Shown: in pieces, positions 1 to 4,888 of the stretch
Layout: every line of letters starts with the position of its first letter
Numbering within the stretch: the first letter of the stretch is position 1
Notes under the pieces: generated by a model
The model's database searches: none
Seen by the model: the letters and a program-made list of their open reading frames with translations, nothing else
Told to the model about the DNA's origin: nothing
From: Halorhodospira sp.
Lineage (GTDB): Bacteria > Pseudomonadota > Gammaproteobacteria > Nitrococcales > Halorhodospiraceae
Length of the DNA: 8,143 nt
Assembly (NCBI GenBank): GCA_007127935.1
Contig: SKYL01000296.1
Coordinates: forward strand, 1-8,143
Direction: 5' to 3'
Made by a program: the position numbers and the translations under genes

Positions 1-89
1 AAGCAAATGCCGTCTGTGCGGTGACGCACTGTAATCGGCCACTCTGCGACGCCCTATCGCGCACGGGCGGGTGACGTATCCCGGGCCCA

Positions 90-110
90 CCCCCCTGTCC
101 AACAGGGGGG
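90..110. terminator. GC-rich hairpin, possible terminator
   Basis: A perfect 9-bp stem (CCCCCCTGT with ACAGGGGGG) closes a 3-nt loop. Read on the plus strand it is followed by CTTT, a short U-run that suits a weak terminator for a gene entering from the left. Read on the minus strand it lies 14 nt past the stop of the 23-residue peptide gene, but no U-run follows. It could mark the end of transcription units from both sides. Confidence 0.45.
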
Positions 111-123
111 CTTTGCGCAACAA

Positions 124-195
124 TTAAAGCAGGATGGCTAGCAGGATGATGATGGGAATCGGGACGCCGAGACCCCAAAGCAGTATGTGTCGCAT
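124..195 (-). CDS. 23-residue hydrophobic membrane peptide
   Basis: This small ORF runs from ATG (193-195) to TAA and encodes 23 residues: a short MRH start, then an almost wholly hydrophobic stretch containing W-G-L-G-V-P-I-P and a run of Ile and Leu to the end. It would form one membrane-spanning helix with a Pro-rich N-terminal turn. A GAGG Shine-Dalgarno lies 9 nt before the ATG (205-208). The gene starts 38 nt after the stop of the 318-residue membrane protein on the same strand, so the two are probably co-transcribed. I recall similar tiny 'GIPIPIIIL' peptides in other proteobacteria, usually unannotated, but I cannot confirm this here. Function is unknown; a small subunit or modulator of the neighbouring membrane protein is a guess. 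Confidence 0.6.
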   Translation of the reverse strand: MRHILLWGLGVPIPIIILLAILL

Positions 196-233
196 CTTGA
201 TCTACCTCGCTGATTGTCAGAAATTTGTACGTG

Positions 234-1190
234 TCAAATGTGGACGCTATCGCGCTGCCGACCGCCGATGGTGGCGGCAAAGCTGGCGCTGAAAGCCCCG
301 ATCAGCAGGCCCAGGAACATCCACAGAGAGACTTTCGCCATCACCCCCCGGGCCGTATCGGCTGCCTCCCGTGCCTGCATTTCCAGTTCCGCGATCTGCG
401 CCTGGACTTCGCTGATCCGGCTCTCCGCCTGGGACTGGGTGATGCCGGTGTTCTGCGCGATCAGTTGCGCCAGATACGTCCTGTCGACATCCGGCATATC
501 CGCCCAACCGCTGGCGAGAATACGTACAGCCTCGGTGCGAATAGCGGCCCTGTCCGAGTCGGTCGCGCCAGGTCCGGCGGCATCGGGAGTCGCCCCGGCA
601 CGGTCTTGACGAAACAACACATCCGCGAAATAGTCGATCGGGCCGCTGGCGTCTCCTTCGGACTGCCCATTAACGCCTGCCACCATTGCAGCGCCGCCCG
701 TCGTAACCGCGGCCCCGGCAGCGGCAGCGCCGACTTGGGCTGTGCCGCCGATGACCGCCGAGGCGGCCGAAACGAGCAATGCCGCCGTGATCACCAGTCC
801 GACCGCCCAGACCAGGAAGCCGTGTGCGGTATCTCGGAAGAAAACTTCGTCGGAATGCAGATCGGTCCACTTGGTACGCAGACGGCCGGCAAGGTAGCCG
901 CCCGTGGCGCCGGCGATGATGTGGATGAGTATCAGCCAGACGATGCTTCCAGAGCCGATGCCCTCGGCCGACACGCCTTCTCCAGTCCACGGCGAGACTG
1001 CCGAAAATCCGAGGCCTGTGCCCAGGACCAGAAGACTGAGTGACAGCGCCGCAGCGACCGCTGCGCCTGCGATTACTGCGGCCCAGGAAACGCCAGAGGA
1101 CTGCGATTCGTTACCTATGTCCGAGGTGAATGGGTCATGTCTTCCTGATGTGGGGGAACGCCCCGCCAGGGTGGATTCGACAGATGCCAT
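234..1190 (-). CDS. Multi-pass membrane protein with C-terminal helical segment
   Basis: The product is a 318-residue inner-membrane protein of unknown function. Residues 1-33 are polar. Likely membrane segments are 36-62, 82-103, 124-148, possibly 150-172 (Ala/Gly-rich), and 285-309. Between the last two lies a soluble region of about 110 residues, with an acidic linker (177-212) and a long amphipathic helix (about 236-283, rich in Gln, Glu and Ala) that may form a coiled coil. Gly-rich patches inside the helices (AGAAVAAA, AGATGGYLAG) suggest tight helix packing. The ATG at 1190 is supported by AAGGA about 8 nt upstream. No catalytic motif is visible. Similar uncharacterised membrane proteins occur in proteobacteria. 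The 23-residue peptide gene follows it directly. Coding status is secure; role is not known. Confidence 0.85.
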   Translation of the reverse strand: MASVESTLAGRSPTSGRHDPFTSDIGNESQSSGVSWAAVIAGAAVAAALSLSLLVLGTGLGFSAVSPWTGEGVSAEGIGSGSIVWLILIHIIAGATGGYLAGRLRTKWTDLHSDEVFFRDTAHGFLVWAVGLVITAALLVSAASAVIGGTAQVGAAAAGAAVTTGGAAMVAGVNGQSEGDASGPIDYFADVLFRQDRAGATPDAAGPGATDSDRAAIRTEAVRILASGWADMPDVDRTYLAQLIAQNTGITQSQAESRISEVQAQIAELEMQAREAADTARGVMAKVSLWMFLGLLIGAFSASFAATIGGRQRDSVHI

Positions 1191-1661
1191 GGCGACTATC
1201 CTTTGTAGAGAGGTGGGTGAGGCTCGATCATGCGATGCGGCCTGGCCGAAGTTCAGTGCGCTGGCACACGTGAGCGACCCGGCCAGGCTCTCCCTGCTCG
1301 GGCTTCAGCGCGAATTCAGTCTTTCACGGCGCTTGTCGATCGGATCCCGGGCGAGACATGGGCCAAGACACCACGTATGAAAGAACGGCCCGAAATTTCG
1401 TGGATAAAGTCTCGAATTCTGACGCGCCCAGGAACTCGGTGTTCCCATACGGGGGCGCGCCTATCGAAATCTTTCCCGCCTTAGTGCGTCAGCGAACAGA
1501 CTGACCAACTCCCTCGGTGCAATTTAGCCCCTCATCCTGAATGCCATCTCGTGGCGATTCAGTCCATTTCCTGGTAGCGAGACCGGGGAGAAAAGGCCGT
1601 GATGAAGCCGCTAAACGGGACACTCTGTCCGACAGACACATTCGAACCGAAGGAGGTTCAT
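1191..1661. other. 471-nt divergent intergenic region
   Basis: This gap separates the starts of the minus-strand membrane protein and the plus-strand PRC-barrel gene, so it should hold both promoters. I see no convincing -35/-10 pair and no credible gene. Short palindromes are present: CGAAATTTCG (1391-1400) and GGAAC-N5-GTTCC (1431-1445). Either could be an operator, but neither is close to a recognisable promoter. The open frames that cross this gap are low-complexity shadows without ribosome binding sites. Confidence 0.5.
1651..1656 (+). promoter_or_regulatory. Strong Shine-Dalgarno site setting the 1662 start
   Basis: AGGAGG is a perfect anti-16S match, 5 nt before the ATG at 1662. It selects this start over the upstream in-frame ATG at 1599, which would put 21 polar residues in front of a signal peptide. 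Confidence 0.85.
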
Positions 1662-2204
1662 ATGACGAAGCTACGTTCACTGGTTTTTTGCGCGTTGGTC
1701 ACACCGGCCATGGCGTTAGGTGCAGGTTCCGTGCTGGCCCAGCAAGCTCCCGGCCAGCAGGGTATGGATCGTGCGCCGGCCGGCCAGGGTATCGATCGTG
1801 CACAGGAAGGAATGCAGCGTGAGTATGGCGCCGCGAAATCAACAGGCGACACCAAGCCGGGCGACTACAGCGCAGGTCGCGCAGCGCAGCCTGGCACGGA
1901 GAGCAGGGGCTATTTGAGCTCTGCTCCGGCGGATGGCTTGAGGGCGAGCAACCTGATCGGTGCCAACGTCAAGTCCTCAGATGATGAGGATGTGGGCTCG
2001 GTGAGTGATTTGATTCTCGACAAGGACGGTCAGGTCGTCGCTATCGTAGTCGGCGTCGGTGGATTCCTGGGCATGGGTGAGACCGACGTAGCCATTGGCT
2101 GGGATGACGTCACGCGAGCCGGTAGTCCTGATGACCCGGAACTCCGGATTAGCTCGACCAGTGATGAACTGCGTTCTGCGCCAACGTTTGAAATGCGGAA
2201 CTGA
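1662..2204 (+). CDS. Exported PRC-barrel domain protein (180 aa)
   Basis: This is the only plus-strand gene in the window. Residues 1-26 form a signal peptide (Lys/Arg start, hydrophobic core, likely cleavage at VLA|QQ), so the protein should be periplasmic. Residues 27-90 are a low-complexity linker rich in Gln, Gly and Ala with a repeated G-x-DRA motif. Residues 96-175 are a PRC-barrel: 'VSDLILDKDGQVVAIVVGVG' then the hallmark GGFLGMG (133-139) and V-A-I-x-W-D. PRC-barrels are small beta-barrel modules known from RimM, the photosynthetic reaction-centre H subunit and many stand-alone proteins, where they bind partner proteins or RNA. No ligand can be read from this one. The start at 1662 follows the AGGAGG site. 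A GNRA-loop terminator lies 36 nt past the stop, so it appears monocistronic. Confidence 0.9.
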   Translation: MTKLRSLVFCALVTPAMALGAGSVLAQQAPGQQGMDRAPAGQGIDRAQEGMQREYGAAKSTGDTKPGDYSAGRAAQPGTESRGYLSSAPADGLRASNLIGANVKSSDDEDVGSVSDLILDKDGQVVAIVVGVGGFLGMGETDVAIGWDDVTRAGSPDDPELRISSTSDELRSAPTFEMRN

Positions 2205-2240
2205 ATTCCAGCAGTTCACGCTGGTGGTTGTACGAATGGG

Positions 2241-2267
2241 CGGCAGGGGCGAAAGCCTCTGCCGTTT
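2241..2267 (+). terminator. Rho-independent terminator of the 1662-2204 gene
   Basis: A 10-bp stem (CGGCAGGGGC with GCCTCTGCCG, one G-U pair) is capped by a GAAA tetraloop and followed by TTT. It begins 36 nt after the stop of the plus-strand PRC gene. The short U-run makes it moderate in strength, but stem and loop are very good. Confidence 0.7.
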
Positions 2268-2326
2268 CCACGTTCGGCCGGCAAGAAGCCTTTACCAGAT
2301 GGCCTCATCGGCAACGTGCCAGTTCC

Positions 2327-2446
2327 GTCCCAGAACAGGGAGACCTACTTCTCGCCGAGGCCAAGGACGCCGCCGACACTCACGGGCACGATGCTGCCGT
2401 CCTGATCAGGGATGAGATCGCTGATGAATACGATCTCCTCGTCCTC
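2327..2446 (-). pseudogene. PRC-barrel fossil crossing the protease stop codon
   Basis: Codons 249-281 of the protease gene read EDEEIVFISDLIPDQDG...GGVLGLGEK. They align closely with residues 108-141 of the PRC protein encoded at 1662-2204 (DEDVGSVSDLILDKDG...GGFLGMGET). The frame then meets TAG (2345-2347) and continues V-S-L-F-W-D, which lines up with V-A-I-G-W-D of the neighbour, with the stop at the Asp position. TAG is one base from GAG (Glu). Beyond 2327 the likeness is lost, although the frame stays open to a TGA at 2216-2218. The domain therefore appears to have been cut by a nonsense mutation and then lost its 3' half. Confidence 0.7.
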
Positions 2447-3190
2447 GGTCGGCTTCTCAGCCAGATGGGTGTCGACACCATTGACCGGTCCGCCGTCATC
2501 GGCGGCAGGCCCGTAGAGCCGCCGGATGCCGCGCCGATCGCCGGGCTGCAGATCGACGAAGGCCTCGGTGTAGCGAAACCCCATCACCTGCCCGGACGGC
2601 CCGGGATGGTCCAGGCCGATGGCGTGACCGATTTCGTGAATCATCGTATAGCGGATGTCGTAGACCGCCTCGTTGCCGTCGAACCCGACCTTCCACTCGT
2701 GGTCGGGATTCAGGCACACCAGCGCCCGTTCGATGGTGCGCACACCCTCTTCCGAATCGGGTGCATAGGCTACGTTGGCGAAAGCGCGCCCGCGCGGCTG
2801 GCCCTGAGCACCGAGGACGATATTTGCATCCCGAGCATCGCCGACCTCGTGGAATGACAGACCGGCAGCGCGCTCCCAAACCTGAAAGGCCGCCGCGGTC
2901 TCGCGCGCCAGCATCTCCATGGAGAGATTTTCCCCTAAAAGCATTTCAATCGGTGCCAGGTCACTGCAGTTGCGCGCTTCTTCGAACCGTAGCGCCTCCC
3001 TGGCAAAGGCATAGCTGACGCTGGCCCCTACCCCTAACCGCCGGTCTCCCCACTTCACCTTGTAGCCGTCCAGCTCGAGCAGCCGATACCCGCCTTCGCT
3101 GGCATGGGCGGGCAACGGGAATACCAAGGGCAGAAAGCCGGCCGCTATAAGCGCTAGCATGGGAAGGTATGCATGCGTGACTGGCCGCAC
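2345..3190 (-). CDS. Exported matrixin-type zinc metalloprotease with truncated PRC tail
   Basis: The product is a 281-residue putative secreted or periplasmic peptidase. Residues 1-30 are a signal peptide (likely cleavage at AHA|SEGG). The catalytic domain contains HEIGHAIGLDH (185-195), the HExxHxxGxxH zinc site of metzincins, with Glu186 as the general base. Met203 (QVMGF) fits the Met-turn, and DRRGIRRLYG (218-227) is the usual end of a matrixin domain. Cys74 and Cys159 could form a disulfide. The last 33 residues (249-281) are not protease: they match the first half of a PRC-barrel and stop at GVLGLGEK, just after its core motif. The start is a GTG at 3190, supported by AGGAG (3197-3201) 6 nt upstream; the ATG at residue 11 has no ribosome site and would cut the signal peptide. 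The catalytic domain looks intact, so activity is plausible; substrate is unknown. Confidence 0.85.
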   Translation of the reverse strand: MRPVTHAYLPMLALIAAGFLPLVFPLPAHASEGGYRLLELDGYKVKWGDRRLGVGASVSYAFAREALRFEEARNCSDLAPIEMLLGENLSMEMLARETAAAFQVWERAAGLSFHEVGDARDANIVLGAQGQPRGRAFANVAYAPDSEEGVRTIERALVCLNPDHEWKVGFDGNEAVYDIRYTMIHEIGHAIGLDHPGPSGQVMGFRYTEAFVDLQPGDRRGIRRLYGPAADDGGPVNGVDTHLAEKPTEDEEIVFISDLIPDQDGSIVPVSVGGVLGLGEK

Positions 3191-3423
3191 CGCCGTCTCC
3201 TAGTCGGACCCGCAAGAGCGCTTTGAGGGCGCATGTGGCTCCGGCACAGGATAGCGAATAGCGGCTATGTGTGCTACCACACCGACAAAGCGTTCGTTTT
3301 TGCCCAAATTGACCCCGGGAGGGTCTACGACTCGCGAACTGTGCTCGAGTCAATCCGCGACGTTGCCTGCAATCAGAGGAGATGGCGTCGGACCTGAAGG
3401 GGAATCTGGCGGCACAAGACCCA

Positions 3424-3472
3424 GCATGACCAACGACAAGGGGTCGTTTCGGCCCCTTGTCGTTGGTCATGC
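3424..3472. repeat. Perfect 20-bp inverted repeat (large hairpin)
   Basis: The left arm (3424-3443, starting GCATGACCAACG) and right arm (3453-3472) are exact reverse complements over 20 bp. The 9-nt spacer can extend the stem by up to three more pairs (T-G, C-G, G-C), leaving TTT in the loop. No U-run follows on either strand, so it is not a standard terminator. It could be a cruciform, an mRNA-stabilising or processing hairpin, a protein-binding palindrome, or a dispersed palindromic repeat. Confidence 0.9.
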
Positions 3473-3592
3473 GCTAAGAGTTGAGAATCGCGGGTGGTCT
3501 GCAGGCTCCGCCGGGAGTTCAACGTGCGGCTGAGCGAGACGTCGGTGGGGCGGCTTGGATTCAGCCCGCAACCGCCGCTGCAGCGGTGCCCG

Positions 3593-3609
3593 AAAAGCCG
3601 GGGCTTTTT
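3593..3609 (-). terminator. Terminator after the DUF3185 gene (symmetric)
   Basis: AAAAGC-CGGG-GCTTTT is a compact stem flanked by A- and T-runs, so it can work in either direction. It lies 67 nt past the DUF3185 stop on the minus strand, where it reads as a GC core followed by TTTT. An alternative pairing uses GGGGCT further upstream on that strand. Confidence 0.6.
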
Positions 3610-3675
3610 GTTCCGAGCCCCAGCCCGTTGCTACGCCGCAGCATGCGTTTGGGTGGCTTTGGCCCAATGGAGGCC

Positions 3676-3894
3676 TTAGTTGTGGCTTGCGGATCTACCG
3701 AACAGCAGCAGGCCAACGCCGGCCACCGTAGAAGCCGCGCCAAGAATCAGGAACCAGGTGGTGGAGTCAGTGAAGCGGCCGGTAACGGCCTCCGTCAACT
3801 GATCGCCCACGCTTTGGGATGACTGATACGCAAAGAAAAGCAGGATCAAACCCACAACAAGCAACACAAGAGCCAGAATTCGACTACTAGTCAT
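3676..3894 (-). CDS. DUF3185-like small membrane protein (72 aa)
   Basis: The product is 72 residues with two membrane helices (about 5-22 and 46-66) around a polar segment (23-44) of the form Q-S-S-Q-S-V-G-D...TGRFTDSTTW. This helix / 'S-x-S-x-x-x' / 'TG-x-x-TD-x-x-x-W' / helix plan matches the DUF3185 family of small bacterial membrane proteins, for which I know no function. The ATG at 3894 follows a strong AGGAG site 6 nt upstream. It lies on the same strand as the CsbD-PRC pair, 194 nt downstream of them, and could be read through from that operon or have its own promoter. A terminator follows at 3593-3609. Confidence 0.8.
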   Translation of the reverse strand: MTSSRILALVLLVVGLILLFFAYQSSQSVGDQLTEAVTGRFTDSTTWFLILGAASTVAGVGLLLFGRSASHN

Positions 3895-3905
3895 TTCAAT
3901 CTCCT

Positions 3906-4013
3906 TCAGGTGGATGAGGAATCATTCCGTGGTTCGAGGATGGTGCCCTGGAGGTAAACGCTGGCATTGACCAGCGTCACCCCGAGCGCTACTTCTATTT
4001 CGCCGTGACGCAT
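3906..4013 (-). CDS. Doubtful 35-residue ORF before DUF3185
   Basis: This frame begins at ATG 4013 and stops at TGA 3906-3908, directly at the Shine-Dalgarno site of the DUF3185 gene, as in a tight operon. The product starts MRHGEIEVALGVTLVNAS and looks protein-like, with alternating beta-strand hydrophobicity. The same frame is open upstream for 19 more codons (reading ARKVRVVPSNRINRADET) but has no start codon there. A good ribosome binding site before the ATG is lacking. It may be a small gene, the 3' remnant of a longer one, or chance. I do not recognise a family. A 7-bp inverted repeat lies inside it (3958-3977). Confidence 0.3.
   Translation of the reverse strand: MRHGEIEVALGVTLVNASVYLQGTILEPRNDSSST
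3958..3977 (-). terminator. Inverted repeat, possible weak terminator
   Basis: ACGCTGG and CCAGCGT form a perfect 7-bp stem around a 6-nt loop. On the minus strand it is followed by TTACC, and GGT/ACC can extend the stem past a small bulge. It lies 112 nt past the stop of the PRC gene at 4089-4475 and could end the CsbD-PRC transcript, but the U-run is very short. If the ORF at 3906-4013 is real, this lies within it. Confidence 0.3.
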
Positions 4014-4088
4014 GGTCTCGTCGGCACGGTTGATCCGGTTAGACGGTACGACCCGGACCTTCCGCGCTCAGCGTCCTGGGTGCTCCGA

Positions 4089-4475
4089 TCACCTGGCGTA
4101 GTAGGAGTCGACCGTCGAGTTCCAGGTGGGGTCAGCCATATTCGGCCATTCATCCTTGTCGAAGCCCGGTGCCTTCTTCAGGCGCTCGACATCCACGTCG
4201 AGCAGGAATCGCTGGTTCTCCCTGTCCAGCGTCAAGGCCCTCCACGGAACAGCGAACAGGCGATCACCCATGCCAAGGAACCCGCCCGACGATAAGACCG
4301 CGTAACGGATCGAGCCCTCAGTGACATCGAGCATCACGTCCTGAATCGTGCCGAGCTCTTCGTCCTGCATGTTATAGACGTCGTCGCCGGTTATGGTGGA
4401 GGCGCTCAGCAACGTGGTTGCGGCCTGCATGTTATCGGCGATGGCATATTTCGATTGTGTCGTTGTATGATTCAT
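4089..4475 (-). CDS. PRC-barrel domain protein, cytoplasmic type (128 aa)
   Basis: The product is a 128-residue PRC-barrel protein without a signal peptide, so it should act in the cytoplasm. The barrel runs from about residue 22 to 104: L-S-A-S-T-I-x-G-D-D-V-Y-N, then DEELGTIQDVMLDVTEG, the hallmark GGFLGMG (64-70), V-P-W-R-A-L (76-81) and F-L-L-D-V (90-94). The tail GFDKDEWPNMADPTW (104-118) is typical of stand-alone PRC proteins in proteobacteria that are often linked to stress responses. Its ATG overlaps the CsbD stop in an ATGA, so translation is probably coupled; an AGAGGG site lies inside the end of csbD. Confidence in the family is high. The binding partner is unknown. Confidence 0.92.
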   Translation of the reverse strand: MNHTTTQSKYAIADNMQAATTLLSASTITGDDVYNMQDEELGTIQDVMLDVTEGSIRYAVLSSGGFLGMGDRLFAVPWRALTLDRENQRFLLDVDVERLKKAPGFDKDEWPNMADPTWNSTVDSYYAR

Positions 4476-4654
4476 TTCGTTTCCCTCTTGGTTGATTTCG
4501 TTGCCTTCTTGGCGTCGCTATTGATATCTCCTAACACGACTCCACCCTTGCCGCCATGCTTCTCGGCTTTCTTGTCGCCGGTCGCCTTACCGGCACCCTC
4601 CGTGGTCTTCCCCTTCCACTCGCTGGCACTACCTTTGACCGGATTCTTGTCCAT
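4472..4654 (-). CDS. CsbD family stress-response protein (60 aa)
   Basis: The product is a small, very hydrophilic, Lys/Gly-rich protein. Residues 1-35 (MDKNPVKGSASEWKGKTTEG then AGKATGDKKAEKHGG) have the CsbD layout K-G-x-x-x-E-x-K-G-K-x-x-E-x-x-G-K-x-x-G-D. CsbD proteins are general-stress proteins of unknown biochemical function; the Bacillus founder is controlled by sigma-B. Residues 36-60 are a Lys/Thr/Ser-rich tail lacking the usual second 'KAEGK' part. I chose the ATG at 4654 because GGAG (4663-4666) lies 8 nt upstream and the family motif begins there; a longer frame from 4702 adds 16 residues with no family likeness. The stop overlaps the next ATG (ATGA), tying it to the PRC-barrel gene as one operon. 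Confidence 0.88.
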   Translation of the reverse strand: MDKNPVKGSASEWKGKTTEGAGKATGDKKAEKHGGKGGVVLGDINSDAKKATKSTKRETK

Positions 4655-4824
4655 GAGCTGATCTCCAGATGACTGTTTCGTTTGGGTTCTGCCTCTTACC
4701 ATGAACGCATGTAGCTGCAGGGTGAGACTGCCAAACTAGTTGAAGCTCAAGGGCAGGTCTGTGCGTTGTCTAACAGATACGGGGTCATTTGCTTCGCTTT
4801 CGCGGGAAGCTCTGCATCCACAAT

Positions 4825-4853
4825 AGAAAAAGCCGGCAGATCGCTCCGCCGGC
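4825..4853 (-). terminator. Strong Rho-independent terminator after the 533-aa gene
   Basis: On the minus strand GCCGGCGGA pairs with TCTGCCGGC (one G-U) around a GCGA GNRA tetraloop and is followed at once by TTTTT. It lies 36 nt past the stop of the gene at 4889-6490 and separates it from the CsbD-PRC operon, which must therefore have its own promoter between about 4655 and 4825. Confidence 0.9.
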
Positions 4854-4888
4854 CCGGGATGAACTCCTAACTCATCGGATCACACGAT

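Larger units (their letters stand above)
3191..3675. other. 485-nt intergenic region upstream of the protease
   Basis: This gap lies between the protease start and the DUF3185 stop. It should hold the protease promoter, but I see no clear -35/-10 pair. Contents: a GTGTG-N4-CACAC inverted repeat (3269-3282) about 80 nt before the protease start, the perfect 20-bp inverted repeat (3424-3472), a CCGCTGCAGCGG palindrome near 3576-3587, and the terminator at 3593-3609. I found no credible gene here. Confidence 0.5.

Noticed and set aside
225..1043. Long plus-strand frame opposite the 318-residue membrane protein gene
   Set aside because: It has no ribosome site and a low-complexity Arg/Gly/Asp-rich product, while the minus-strand frame shows clear membrane segments and a proper start. 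It is an antisense shadow.
2228..2857. Plus-strand 209-codon frame opposite the metalloprotease
   Set aside because: It begins inside the terminator region of the upstream gene and lies opposite a clear HExxHxxGxxH protease.
3269..3282. GTGTG-N4-CACAC as a regulator box for the protease
   Set aside because: It is too short and common a pattern to call on its own, with no promoter placed beside it.
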